Origin: Clostridia bacterium
GTDB taxonomy: Bacteria > Bacillota > Clostridia > Oscillospirales > Acutalibacteraceae
DNA length: 64,000 nucleotides
Reading direction: 5' to 3'
NCBI GenBank assembly: GCA_017409475.1
Contig: JAFQSP010000014.1
Location: 124,001-188,000, forward strand
Part shown: piece after piece, positions 50,651-59,559 of the stretch
How positions within the stretch are numbered: the first letter of the stretch is position 1
Layout of the letters: the number at the start of each line of letters is the position of its first letter
Position numbers and translations under genes: made by a program
The notes under the pieces: model-generated
Database searches by the model: none
Seen by the model: only the letters and a program-made list of their open reading frames with translations
Told to the model about the DNA's origin: nothing

Positions 50651-52630
50651 ATGGCAAGAAGTTTAGAAAAGCTAAAAAAACAATACACAAGCGTTGCTCC
50701 CGATAAAAAAGGCGGTATGATGGGCGGTCACGGGCCCGGTGGTCCCGGTCGCCGAATGGGTCCACGTCCCCAAGGAAAGCCAAAAAGCACCAAGCCAACC
50801 ATTTCCCGATTGCTCAAATACGTCGGCCGGTACAAGTGGCGGCTATTCCTGGTCGTTTTCTGTATGCTTTTCGGCTCGGTAACGGCTCTCTGTGGCTCAT
50901 ATTTTTTAGCCCCAATTATCGACCGCATCACCCTCACCGTCAACCCCGAAGCAAATATAAAAATGACCTATCTCGAAAGGGCGGCCGACAGCGTTATCGA
51001 ATGGGTAACCGAAACCGAGCTTTTCTCCTCACTCATGGGGTCAAAGGCGGCAGCCGTCACGGTTTATATAACAGCGGCACTCATTATCCTTTCGATAATC
51101 TATCTTATAGAAATCTTGTCTAACTATCTTCAAAACAGAATTATGGTCTCGGTGTCGCAAAATTCGATTGAGCGCATACGAAATGACCTTTTCGAAAGCA
51201 TGGAAGCACTTCCGCTCGGCTATTTTGACCGCACACCTACCGGCGAAACAATGAGCCGCTTTACCAACGATATTGACAATATCGATACCATGCTGTCAAA
51301 CTCACTTACCGGCATCATTTCGGGCATAATAACCCTCGTCGGCACCTTCTTTTTCATGGTATCTACCAGCTGGCAGCTTACCCTCATCACCGTCTTTTTC
51401 ATCCCCGTTTTTATAAAGGGCGGCGCAATTATCGCAAAGCGCAGCTCAAAGCATTACGGCGCACAGCAGGCGGCTCTCGGCGCAGTAAACGGCTATATTG
51501 AAGAAACCGTTTCGGGTCAAAAGGTAGTAAAGGTGTTTAATCACGAGGACGAATGTGTCGAGGAATTCGGACTTCTCAATGACGAGCTCCGCGATAAGCA
51601 GTTTAACGCCCAGTTTTATGGCGGAATTATGGGTCCCGTAATGGGAAATCTCAGTCAGGTCAGCTATGCTGTTACAATTGGGCTCGGCGGAATTATGATG
51701 TGTGTCGGCGGATTTACGCCTGGTGCCCTCACCGTTTTTGCCAAGTATTCACGCCAATTCTCGATGCCTATTAACCAAATTTCTCTGCAAATGTCGACCA
51801 TTTTTGCGGCTCTTGCGGGCGCCGAAAGGGTATTTTCGGTCATGGATACCGAACCCGAAAAGCCCGATTCGACCGACGCAATTCCGATGACCGATATAAA
51901 GGGCGAGGTCGAAATTAAAAACGTCACCTTTGGCTATCTTCCCGACAAGGACATTCTCAAAATCATTTCGCTTTATGCCCATGCCGGTCAAAAAATCGCC
52001 TTTGTCGGCTCGACAGGTGCAGGAAAAACCACCGTCACCAATCTGCTCAACCGCTTTTATGATATAAAAAGCGGCGAAATAACCATCGACGGCGTCGACA
52101 TTCGTAAATATCGCCGCAGCGACCTTCGCGAAAACATCGCCGTCGTTTTGCAGGACACCCACCTTTTCACCGGTACGGTAATGGAAAATATCCGCTACGG
52201 ACGTCCCGATGCCACCGATGACGAGGTTATCGAAGCGGCAAAAACAGCCTCGGCTCATTCATTTATAATGCGACTGAGCGACGGCTACAACACCGTTATC
52301 GAGGGCGACGGAGCCTCGCTGTCACAAGGTCAGCGCCAGCTGCTTAATATCGCACGTGCGGCCGTTTCAAAGGCGCCCATTCTCGTGCTTGACGAGGCAA
52401 CAAGCTCGGTTGACACACGTACCGAGCGTCATATCGAGCACGGACTTGCCCGACTGATGAAAAACCGTACAACCTTCGTAATTGCGCACCGTCTTTCAAC
52501 CGTTCGCAATTCCGACGCAATAATGGTACTTGAGCAGGGCGAAATTATCGAACGCGGAAGCCACGACGAGCTGCTCGAAAAGAAGGGACGCTACTATCAG
52601 CTTTATACCGGAGCCGTCGAGCTTGACTGA
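50651..52630 (+). CDS. ABC exporter half-transporter, subunit B (canonical ATP site)
   Basis: A 659-residue partner of the previous gene. The first ~55 residues are a Gly/Pro/Lys-rich cytosolic extension (GGMMGGHGPGGPGRRMGPRP). Then come six helices and a nucleotide-binding domain with GSTGAGKTTV, LSQGQRQLL and ILVLDEATSSVD, carrying the catalytic Glu. A large extracytosolic insertion lies between helices 1 and 2. Together the two subunits should form one heterodimeric exporter. Confidence 0.94.
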   Translation: MARSLEKLKKQYTSVAPDKKGGMMGGHGPGGPGRRMGPRPQGKPKSTKPTISRLLKYVGRYKWRLFLVVFCMLFGSVTALCGSYFLAPIIDRITLTVNPEANIKMTYLERAADSVIEWVTETELFSSLMGSKAAAVTVYITAALIILSIIYLIEILSNYLQNRIMVSVSQNSIERIRNDLFESMEALPLGYFDRTPTGETMSRFTNDIDNIDTMLSNSLTGIISGIITLVGTFFFMVSTSWQLTLITVFFIPVFIKGGAIIAKRSSKHYGAQQAALGAVNGYIEETVSGQKVVKVFNHEDECVEEFGLLNDELRDKQFNAQFYGGIMGPVMGNLSQVSYAVTIGLGGIMMCVGGFTPGALTVFAKYSRQFSMPINQISLQMSTIFAALAGAERVFSVMDTEPEKPDSTDAIPMTDIKGEVEIKNVTFGYLPDKDILKIISLYAHAGQKIAFVGSTGAGKTTVTNLLNRFYDIKSGEITIDGVDIRKYRRSDLRENIAVVLQDTHLFTGTVMENIRYGRPDATDDEVIEAAKTASAHSFIMRLSDGYNTVIEGDGASLSQGQRQLLNIARAAVSKAPILVLDEATSSVDTRTERHIEHGLARLMKNRTTFVIAHRLSTVRNSDAIMVLEQGEIIERGSHDELLEKKGRYYQLYTGAVELD

Positions 52631-52673
52631 TAAACAGCCGACCTTTTCCTGATAATAACCCAAAAAATATAAA

Positions 52674-52712
52674 CCACCGCCTGCACCACTTGTCAAGTGA
52701 TGTGGGCGGTGT
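52674..52712 (+). repeat. Imperfect palindrome around the ttcA promoter
   Basis: CACCGCC ... CACTTG / CAAGTG ... GGCGGTG, a long interrupted inverted repeat. The loop and right arm hold the -35 and spacer of the ttcA promoter. It could terminate the ABC operon weakly or act as an operator. Confidence 0.6.
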
Positions 52713-52718
52713 TATAAT
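52690..52718 (+). promoter_or_regulatory. Promoter of ttcA
   Basis: TTGTCA (52690-52695), 17-bp spacer, TATAAT (52713-52718). The expected start near 52725 leaves only about 13 nt before the ATG, just enough for the GGGAGTGA ribosome site. Confidence 0.78.
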
Positions 52719-52737
52719 TAGCATCGGGAGTGAGATT

Positions 52738-53484
52738 ATGCAGAAGCTCATGAGCCGAATGCGGTCGGCCATTCAAAAATATAATATGATTGATGACGGT
52801 GACGTAATTGCCGTTGGCGTTTCTGGCGGCAAGGATTCGGTTGCGCTGCTGGTTGCCCTTTGCGAAATGCGCCGCTTTTATCCCAAAAAATACGAGGTAA
52901 AGGCGCTTACCCTCGACCCCTGCTTTAACGGAGTCGAAACCGATTATTCCCCTATCGAGCAGCTATGTGAGCAGCTCGGAATCGAGTATATTATCCGCCG
53001 TACCCAGCTTGGCGAAATCATTTTCGAGGCACGAAAGGAGTCAAATCCATGTTCCCTTTGTGCAAAAATGCGCCGAGGAATGCTTCACGACGAGGCAAAA
53101 AAGGCGGGTTGTAACAAGGTTGCGCTCGGGCATCACCTCGACGATGCGGTGGTCACCTTTTATATGAATTTGCTTCGTGGAGGAAATATCGGCTGTTTTT
53201 CGCCCGTTACCTACCTGTCGCGAAAGGATATTTTCACCATTCGACCGATGATTCTCGCTTATGAAAAAGAGGTTCGCCACGCAGTAAGAAATCGCGACCT
53301 GCCCATTGTAAAATCGGCATGTCCCGTTGACGGAATAACCGAGCGTCAGCGCATAAAGGACCTCGTTTGGTCGCTCGAAAGAGAAAGCGGCTACGATGCC
53401 CTTTATCAAAAGACGATTGGCGCGCTTCAAAGGGCAAAAATTGACGGCTGGGGCATTGAATCAGACGAAGCCGAAACGGAATAA
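52738..53484 (+). CDS. ttcA: TtcA-like tRNA 2-thiocytidine synthase family ATPase
   Basis: A 248-residue PP-loop enzyme. GVSGGKDSVALL is the ATP pyrophosphatase loop. NPCSLCAKMRRG (CxxC) and a later SACPVDG Cys are the usual iron-sulfur ligands of TtcA/TtuA-type tRNA thiolases; LGHHLDDAVVTF is the family His-Asp motif. Expected to thiolate tRNA (C32 in TtcA). ATG 52738 chosen over an upstream frame because the promoter lies at 52690-52718. Confidence 0.88.
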   Translation: MQKLMSRMRSAIQKYNMIDDGDVIAVGVSGGKDSVALLVALCEMRRFYPKKYEVKALTLDPCFNGVETDYSPIEQLCEQLGIEYIIRRTQLGEIIFEARKESNPCSLCAKMRRGMLHDEAKKAGCNKVALGHHLDDAVVTFYMNLLRGGNIGCFSPVTYLSRKDIFTIRPMILAYEKEVRHAVRNRDLPIVKSACPVDGITERQRIKDLVWSLERESGYDALYQKTIGALQRAKIDGWGIESDEAETE

Positions 53485-53499
53485 CCCAAAATTAAACAT

Positions 53500-53534
53500 A
53501 AAAAAGGACCGTATCGGTTGATACAGTCCTTTTA
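53500..53534. terminator. Bidirectional terminator after ttcA
   Basis: AAAAAGGACCGTATC/GATACAGTCCTTTT stem with a GGTT loop, between convergent genes. Confidence 0.85.
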
Positions 53535-53555
53535 ATTTATACTATGTAAAAGCTA

Positions 53556-54215
53556 TTAAAACTTTGTTCCGCAATTTGTGCAGAAGGGGGCAGTTTCGTT
53601 TACACGAACAGCTCCACAATTAGCGCAAACAGGAGACTTTGCAGGAACTTCAGGCTGAGCAGGTACTTCGGGCTGAACCGGTGCCTGAGGCTGAACCGGT
53701 GTCTGAGCCTGAACCGGTGCCTGAGCCTGAACCGATGCTTTCGGCTGAGGCTTAGCAACTGTTGCGGGTGTCTGAGCCTTAGGCTCTTCTTTCTTATAAC
53801 CGAGCTTGTTATTAATTTCAATAACATTCTTTACAAGTAAAATTGCCATCATTGTAATTTCGAAAAAAAGACGAATTGCAATTGGCGAAATAAGCATAAT
53901 AAACAGACCACGCAAAGCAAGCGATTGACCATACTGCTGCATAAAGAGCATAAAGAAGCCCATTAAAACAGCAAAGATTGTCATAAATGTGTAAAGGAAC
54001 TTGACAATTTTTTCAATCAAAAGGGTTCTGAAATTAAAAATATCAGCAATTCCCTTGAAAAAGCCGTTTAACGTCGGGCGCTTTTTATCCGGAAGAACAA
54101 GGACAAAGAGCAAAATGGTTGCCGCAAGCGCTGCTACAAGGCTAATTACAAGAAACGGTGTCGGGTCGGTTGAGCTGTAATAACCGCTGTAACCGTAAGA
54201 TGGTGTTGAATACAT
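53556..54215 (-). CDS. DUF4282-like membrane protein with Pro/Gln repeats and zinc ribbon
   Basis: A 219-residue protein: N-terminal TM helix (~20-42), two or three further hydrophobic segments (~65-130) with the FFKGIADIFNFRTLLIEKIVKFLY stretch typical of DUF4282 (given here as a short extract), a linker of QAPVQ/QTPVQ/EVPAQ repeats (~160-195), and a C-terminal zinc ribbon (CANCGAV ... CTNCGTKF). Function unknown. GGAGGATAAAAA before the ATG. Confidence 0.78.
   Translation of the reverse strand: MYSTPSYGYSGYYSSTDPTPFLVISLVAALAATILLFVLVLPDKKRPTLNGFFKGIADIFNFRTLLIEKIVKFLYTFMTIFAVLMGFFMLFMQQYGQSLALRGLFIMLISPIAIRLFFEITMMAILLVKNVIEINNKLGYKKEEPKAQTPATVAKPQPKASVQAQAPVQAQTPVQPQAPVQPEVPAQPEVPAKSPVCANCGAVRVNETAPFCTNCGTKF
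53636..53745 (-). repeat. 18-bp tandem repeat encoding the Pro/Gln linker
   Basis: Degenerate tandem units read on the plus strand as TGAACCGGTGCCTGAGGC-like 18-mers and encode QAPVQP-like hexapeptides. About five to six units. Confidence 0.75.
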
Positions 54216-54303
54216 TTTTTATCCTCCTCAAAGATTATTAATTAAATTATAAATACTCTGTCGAATTTTGTCAACGATTGCCCAAAAAAAGACGAACAGC
54301 GTA

Positions 54304-54585
54304 GGCGTTGTACCCGTAAGGATACAACGCCAGTTTTATTCGCCTTTGGCGAGTTATATTGCTTTGCAGTTATATTCGGCTACAGCCGAGTGATATTGCC
54401 TTCGGCAGTTTATTGGCGAATAAAATATCACTGAAAGCGAAAGGTTTCAATAACACTATTGCCGTAAGGCAATAATATCACTGTGAGACCTGTCTCACAA
54501 TATCACTATTAAAACTTATTTTTCTTTTGAGATAGTAAAAACGGATGTGCAGAAATTCTACACATCCGTTTAATAGTTGTCTCAT
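54304..54585. repeat. Hairpin-rich noncoding repeat block
   Basis: About 280 bp without genes, built of short perfect hairpins joined by ATATCACT- or GTTATATT-like spacers: GGCGTTGTA/TACAACGCC (54304-54331); outer stem TTTTATTCGCC (54334-54344)/GGCGAATAAAA (54415-54425) enclosing TCGGCTACAGCCGA and TTGCCTTCGGCA; TATTGCCGTAAGGCAATA (about 54458-54474); GTGAGACCTGTCTCAC (54483-54498); and AAACGGATGTG/CACATCCGTTT (54538-54563) inside TGAGATAGT...ATAGTTGTCTCA. This is the style of dispersed palindromic elements in Ruminococcaceae genomes; copy number elsewhere cannot be seen here. Confidence 0.7.
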
Positions 54586-54694
54586 ACCGTAACAAGCAGG
54601 GAAAATGTATATCACATTTTCAGCTTTTTAGGAGACCCTAAAACCCTAAAAAAAGCAAAATTATCTCTTACTAATTTATTATAAATTGTCATTT

Positions 54695-55267
54695 TTAATC
54701 CTCATTCTCTAAAAATTTAAATTTGGCTTTCAAGAAATATTTATAATCAGGTTCTTCTACGGCTTCGGCATATTCAAGCTTGATTGTATTTTCAATCCAA
54801 GCTAACATTTTATCGCTCATATCTTCATATCTGCGAATTTTTATTAAACCTGATTCTGCAGCTTTCAGTATTTCTGAGTATGCATCTTCTATAAACTCAA
54901 TGTCTGTAACGGTAACAGGATGCGAACTTGTAACAGCATTACTTATATTGATATTGTCTTGATTTTCAAAAACAACATCAGCAGAATAAATATAACCTGA
55001 AACGCCTTTATATGTATCTTCTATTGCGTTTGGGTAATACTCATCTAATCTTAATGTACCATCTGGCTCAAATCCGTAACTTGCCCATTTATGCCATTTG
55101 CCATTATGTGAAAAACCTGTTTCTTTAGAATACTTTTCAATAGCATTACTCAAATAAACTAAAACATTTTCTCTTTTGGTAGAGAAATATATAAGTGGAA
55201 TATTATGGTTGGATATTCTTGGTTCCAAGATTTTGATATCCGAAACCTGCGATGCGTGGTAATACAT
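54695..55267 (-). CDS. Unknown low-GC protein, possible ADP-ribosyltransferase-like/toxin-like
   Basis: A 190-residue protein. MYYHASQVSDIKILEPRISN and LIYFSTKRENVLVYLSNAIE resemble the start of small ART-fold or RES-like proteins (His-Ala-Ser near the N-terminus, then a Tyr-Phe-Ser strand), but I cannot assign a family with confidence. Codon use is clearly more AT-rich than its neighbours. It lies between a repeat block and the murC terminator, which together suggest a horizontally acquired orphan. AGGAGATAAA precedes the ATG. Confidence 0.6.
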   Translation of the reverse strand: MYYHASQVSDIKILEPRISNHNIPLIYFSTKRENVLVYLSNAIEKYSKETGFSHNGKWHKWASYGFEPDGTLRLDEYYPNAIEDTYKGVSGYIYSADVVFENQDNINISNAVTSSHPVTVTDIEFIEDAYSEILKAAESGLIKIRRYEDMSDKMLAWIENTIKLEYAEAVEEPDYKYFLKAKFKFLENED

Positions 55268-55345
55268 TTTATCTCCTCCACAAATTCTTATTTAACGGTT
55301 AGTTGTATTATAGCATAACTTGATTAACAAATAAAGAAGAATATT

Positions 55346-55379
55346 AAAACACCCTTAGCTTTAAACTACGGGTGTTTTT
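55346..55379. terminator. Terminator of murC
   Basis: AAAACACCC/GGGTGTTTTT stem with a 15-nt loop; A and T runs on both sides. Confidence 0.78.
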
Positions 55380-55445
55380 GTATTTTGTTGTACTGTCCTT
55401 AACGGTGTGACCCTTATTTACTGTTCATCTTTTTTAATTATCTTT

Positions 55446-56831
55446 TTACTTTTCTTCGTACTTCTTTAACATTATTTTTGCCGCCTTGTAAATATCTCCG
55501 CAGCCTAGGGTTATTACAAGATCACCCTCCTTAGCATTATCGACGATATAATCGGCAATTTCTTCAAACGTATCGAAATAAACCGAACCGTCAATCTTTT
55601 CGGCTATTTGGGAGGTATGGACACCGTAGGTATTCTTTTCTCGTGAGCCCATAATTTGTGACAAAACGACCTGGTCAGCAATTTTCAGCACTCGAGCAAA
55701 TTCGTCAAGAAGCATCGACGTGCGGCTAAAGGTAAACGGCTGGAACACGGCAAAAACTCGGTTAAAGCCCATTGCCTTTGCTGTATTGAGGGTAACTTCG
55801 AGCTCCTTCGGGTGATGGGCATAATCATCGGCAATAACAATTCCCTTCGGCTTTCCGAGAATTTCGAATCGTCTGCATGCGCCGCCAAATCGAGAAAGTC
55901 CGTATTTTACATCCTCGCCGTTAGCTCCCGAAAGAATAGCAGCAACGGCAGCCATAGCCGCATTTAGCACATTATGACGTCCGGGACAACCAAGCGAAAT
56001 ATGGGTAACAAACATATCCCCTTTTAAAAGGTCGAATTCGTAAAATCCGCCCTTTGACATGATGATGTTAACTGCACGCCAATCGTTGCCATCATTTTCA
56101 CCAACGGTTATAATTTCAACATCGATTCCCTCTGTCGCAATCATGCTGCGCTCGTCATCGCCGTTTACTACAACGCATTTTGTCGACGAGCCGATAAACC
56201 GCCTAAACGAGTCGATAAGTCGCTCATCCGTCTTAAAATATTCCATGTGGTCACGGTCAATATTCAGCAAAACGGCTATATCGGGCGACTCCTTTAAAAA
56301 GGTGTCGACGTATTCGCACGACTCGCAAACAAGGGTGTCCGAATTTCCACAAATGCCATTTGCGTTAATAAGCGGAAGCTTTCCGCCGATGATTGCCGAC
56401 GGAGAAAGATTTGCATCTTGCAAAATTTGTGTTATCATAGAGGTAACGGTGGTTTTTCCATGAGTGCCGCAAACGCCGATAACGTTATCAAACTTTCGCG
56501 TAATTGCGCCGAGCAAAAATGACCTTTCGAGCGTAGGGATAGAAAGACGCTCGGCCTCCACAAGCTCGGGATTATCCTTCATAATTGCGGCCGAATGGAT
56601 TACAAGCTCGGCTCCGTGAACATTTTCGGGAAAATGGCCGAGGGTAACGGGAATTCCCATCGCTTCCACGCGTGAAAGTGTATCGGTGCGGTTATTATCC
56701 GAGCCGGTAAGCTCATACCCTTTTTTATGCAAAATTTCGGCAAGAGGACACATTCCTGCACCGCCAATGCCTATCATATGAATTTTTTTAACGCTGTCAA
56801 TCAGCTTATCGTATTCGTTGAGCTGTTTCAT
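55446..56831 (-). CDS. murC: UDP-N-acetylmuramate-L-alanine ligase
   Basis: A 461-residue MurC that adds L-Ala to UDP-MurNAc, first peptide step of cell-wall precursor synthesis. HMIGIGGAGMCPLA (UDP binding), GVCGTHGKTTVTSM (P-loop), LLNIDRDHMEYF and DDYAHHPKE (C-domain) are intact. TAGGAGCGATAGC precedes the ATG. Divergent from the CCA-adding enzyme gene. Confidence 0.97.
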   Translation of the reverse strand: MKQLNEYDKLIDSVKKIHMIGIGGAGMCPLAEILHKKGYELTGSDNNRTDTLSRVEAMGIPVTLGHFPENVHGAELVIHSAAIMKDNPELVEAERLSIPTLERSFLLGAITRKFDNVIGVCGTHGKTTVTSMITQILQDANLSPSAIIGGKLPLINANGICGNSDTLVCESCEYVDTFLKESPDIAVLLNIDRDHMEYFKTDERLIDSFRRFIGSSTKCVVVNGDDERSMIATEGIDVEIITVGENDGNDWRAVNIIMSKGGFYEFDLLKGDMFVTHISLGCPGRHNVLNAAMAAVAAILSGANGEDVKYGLSRFGGACRRFEILGKPKGIVIADDYAHHPKELEVTLNTAKAMGFNRVFAVFQPFTFSRTSMLLDEFARVLKIADQVVLSQIMGSREKNTYGVHTSQIAEKIDGSVYFDTFEEIADYIVDNAKEGDLVITLGCGDIYKAAKIMLKKYEEK

Positions 56832-56916
56832 GCTATCGCTCCTAAATCCAGTTTTAGCACACTTACAAATATAATACCACCTTTTTCACCGATAAACAAC
56901 CGAAAAGGATAATTTT

Positions 56917-58086
56917 ATGGAAAAATTTTTTATACCCCCTTATGTAGAAGCAGTTATTAATAAAATCGAATATAACGGCTACGAGGCGTGGCTGGTTGGC
57001 GGCTGCGTCAGAGATATGCTGTCGGGCATCACTCCCCACGACTATGATATTGCCTCAAATGCGCCATGCGAAGCCATTTCGTCCATGTTTGACCGAGTAA
57101 TCGAAACAGGAATTCGCCACGGCACCGTCACCGTCATCTCCGACGGTCAGCCGATTGAGGTTACTCGCTACCGAATTGACGGCGACTATGCCGACCACCG
57201 ACGTCCCGACTCGGTCAATTTTACCTGCGAATTTAAAAATGACCTTGCACGTCGCGACTTTACCGTAAACGCAATTGGATATAATGAAAAACGCGGCATA
57301 TTCGACTGCTTTGGCGGAAAAGAGGATATTGAAAGAAAAATTCTTCGTACCGTCGGCGATGCCAAAAGGCGATTTGACGAGGACGCCCTCCGCATTTTAA
57401 GGGCAATCCGTTTCGCCTCGACCCTCGGCTACACAATCGAAAACGGCACCCTCACTGCTATAAAAAGTCTTTCAAAAACACTTCATAACGTTAGCGCCGA
57501 GCGAATTTACAGCGAAGTGAAAAAGGTGCTTATGGGAAAGGCGCCGTCACTTATCGAAATTATAATAAAAAACGGCGGATTTGAGCATCTCGGCATAGAC
57601 GATTGCGACGATTTGTCACCGCTTGATAGGGTTGACGAAAATCTAAACGTACGGATTGCCATACTTTTAAAACTATGCAGGTGCAACCCCTCGTCAGTTT
57701 TGTCGAAGCTCAAAGCCGAGCGCATAACAAGGACAACAGTAGGGCTGATTTATACCGCCCTTGACGAAAATCAACCCTTTGACCGCTGTGAATTAAAGCG
57801 CCTGTTACAAAAGCACAGCGCCGAGGACATTTTTGCCATACTTTCGGCTCATAAGGTTCTATACGGTCACGAAATTCTGGCAGCAAAAGATGAGCTTCGC
57901 GACATAGTTGAAAAAAATGAGCCCTATCTCATACGGCACCTTACCATCGGCGGCGATGACCTTGCCAAAATGGGTATCAGCGGCGAAGCTGTTGGCCGGG
58001 TGCTAAACGACCTTCTCGAAAGGGCAATAATTGACCCCGAGCTCAACTCTCCCGAAAAATTAAAAAGCATCATAAACAGTAACTAA
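56917..58086 (+). CDS. cca: CCA tRNA nucleotidyltransferase / poly(A) polymerase family
   Basis: A 389-residue class II nucleotidyltransferase that builds or repairs tRNA 3'-CCA. WLVGGCVRDMLSG and HDYDIAS (catalytic DxD) form the head. RRDFTVNAIGY, GGKEDIERKILRTVG and DALRILRAIRFAS follow in family order; an HD-less helical tail completes it. AAAGGATAAT before the ATG. Class II enzymes may be CCA-adding or split activities; single-gene CCA addition is the likely case. Confidence 0.93.
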   Translation: MEKFFIPPYVEAVINKIEYNGYEAWLVGGCVRDMLSGITPHDYDIASNAPCEAISSMFDRVIETGIRHGTVTVISDGQPIEVTRYRIDGDYADHRRPDSVNFTCEFKNDLARRDFTVNAIGYNEKRGIFDCFGGKEDIERKILRTVGDAKRRFDEDALRILRAIRFASTLGYTIENGTLTAIKSLSKTLHNVSAERIYSEVKKVLMGKAPSLIEIIIKNGGFEHLGIDDCDDLSPLDRVDENLNVRIAILLKLCRCNPSSVLSKLKAERITRTTVGLIYTALDENQPFDRCELKRLLQKHSAEDIFAILSAHKVLYGHEILAAKDELRDIVEKNEPYLIRHLTIGGDDLAKMGISGEAVGRVLNDLLERAIIDPELNSPEKLKSIINSN

Positions 58087-58092
58087 ACCGTC

Positions 58093-58139
58093 AAATATCT
58101 CATAGAATGGGTATAGAACATTCTATGAGATATTTTTTT
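58093..58139 (+). terminator. Terminator between cca and dpaA
   Basis: A perfect 17-bp stem AAATATCTCATAGAATG/CATTCTATGAGATATTT with a 9-nt loop and T run. Confidence 0.9.
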
Positions 58140-58153
58140 ACGGGGTTGAGAAC

Positions 58154-58948
58154 ATGCAATTTAAAATTATCGGTGGAGACAAACGGTTTAAGATACTCAA
58201 AAAGCTACTCATTTCAAGCGGTCACACCCTTTCACCCGACGCTCATATAATAATTCTGCCCCTTCCGCTGACACGTGACGGAAAAAGCCTCAACGCTCCG
58301 TTTGAAAGGGATAAAATCAGCCTTTCTGATATTATCGAGGCGGCCGACGAGGGTGACGTGTTTTTCGGCGGTCTCATTCCGCCCGATTTTGCCTCAAAGA
58401 TAAAGGCGGCAGGTGCACTTATCTTTGATTATAACGAAAAGGATTCCTTTGCCGAGCTGAACGCTATACCGACAGCTGAGGGTGCCATTTCGATAGCCAT
58501 TGAAAACACCGATTTTTCCCTTTTTGACGCCGAATGTCTCGTCTCCGGCTACGGAAAAATCGGAAAGGTGCTGGCAAATTATTTAAAGGCGATGGGCGCA
58601 AAGGTCACAGTAAGCGCACGAAAAAGCTCCGACCTCTATTATGCTGAAAAATGTGGTTTAAACCACATTTTAACCAGCGAAATCGCCGACCACATTGATA
58701 AATTTTCGATTATTTTTAACACCGTACCTTATAGAATTTACAGCGACGATACAGTAAAAAAGATAAAAAAAGACGCCCTTTACATCGAGCTTGCATCGAC
58801 TCCTTACGGTGCCGATTTTAGCTCGATGTCAGCGGCTGAAATACGATATATTAATGCGCCGTCACTTCCCGCAAAGATCGCTCCCGTTACGGCGGCAAAA
58901 AACATTTTAAACACAATTAACGAAATTATTCGGGAGGAATTTTTATGA
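58154..58948 (+). CDS. dpaA: Dipicolinate synthase subunit A
   Basis: A 264-residue SpoVFA/DpaA that, with DpaB, oxidises dihydrodipicolinate to dipicolinic acid in the mother cell, giving spore core heat resistance. N-terminal GGDKRFKILKKLLISSGH and the dinucleotide fold VSGYGKIGKVLANYLKAMGA with VSARK are the family features. Stop overlaps the dpaB start (ATGA). A mother-cell sigma (SigK in Bacillus) would be expected to control it; I could not identify such a promoter. Marks the organism as endospore-forming. Confidence 0.95.
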   Translation: MQFKIIGGDKRFKILKKLLISSGHTLSPDAHIIILPLPLTRDGKSLNAPFERDKISLSDIIEAADEGDVFFGGLIPPDFASKIKAAGALIFDYNEKDSFAELNAIPTAEGAISIAIENTDFSLFDAECLVSGYGKIGKVLANYLKAMGAKVTVSARKSSDLYYAEKCGLNHILTSEIADHIDKFSIIFNTVPYRIYSDDTVKKIKKDALYIELASTPYGADFSSMSAAEIRYINAPSLPAKIAPVTAAKNILNTINEIIREEFL

Positions 58949-59529
58949 ATGTATTAAACGTCGGCTTCGCTATGTGCGGCTCATTTTGCACCCTGAATGC
59001 CGCCGTAAATGAGCTGAAAAATCTTAAAAATAAAGGATACAACCTGTTTCCCATTATGTCGCCCATCGTCCAGGTCACCGACACTCGATTTGGCAAGGCG
59101 GATGACTTTAAATCACGGGTAAAGGAAATTTGCGAAAAGGACATCATCTCCACCGTAAAGGAGGCTGAACCGATAGGGCCAAAGAAGCTGCTCGACATTC
59201 TCGTTATCGCTCCCTGCACGGGAAACACCGCCGCAAAGCTCGCAAACGGAATCACCGACACCGCCGTTACAATGGCGGCGAAGGCCCATCTTCGCAACGG
59301 CAAACCCGTTGTTATCGCAATAGCCACCAACGATGCCCTTTCCGGCTCCGCGAAAAATATCGGTGCGCTGCTTAATACAAAAAACGTTTATTTTGTCCCC
59401 TTTGAGCAGGATGACGCCCACTTAAAGCCGACCTCGCTTATCTCTGATTTTTCGCTGATTGATGATACCATTTTGGCGGCAATTGAGGGAAAACAAATTC
59501 AGCCGCTGCTCATAAAGAGAAACGGCTGA
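58945..59529 (+). CDS. dpaB: Dipicolinate synthase subunit B
   Basis: A 194-residue SpoVFB/DpaB, a flavoprotein of the phosphopantothenoylcysteine decarboxylase fold. GFAMCGSFCTL starts it; APCTGNTAAKLANGITDTAV and NGKPVVIAIATNDALSG are typical. Overlaps dpaA by 4 nt; CGGGAGG ribosome site lies in the dpaA 3' end. Confidence 0.95.
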   Translation: MNVLNVGFAMCGSFCTLNAAVNELKNLKNKGYNLFPIMSPIVQVTDTRFGKADDFKSRVKEICEKDIISTVKEAEPIGPKKLLDILVIAPCTGNTAAKLANGITDTAVTMAAKAHLRNGKPVVIAIATNDALSGSAKNIGALLNTKNVYFVPFEQDDAHLKPTSLISDFSLIDDTILAAIEGKQIQPLLIKRNG

Positions 59530-59559
59530 TGATAGGCTGATTATTGAATTAAAAAAACG

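Noticed and set aside
54304..54585. CRISPR array
   Set aside because: Repeated units are unequal hairpins with short, similar spacers; there is no constant repeat with unique spacers and no cas gene.
58093..58153. Sporulation sigma promoter for dpaAB
   Set aside because: CATTCTA resembles a SigG/SigF -10, but it is part of the perfect terminator stem and lacks a matching -35.
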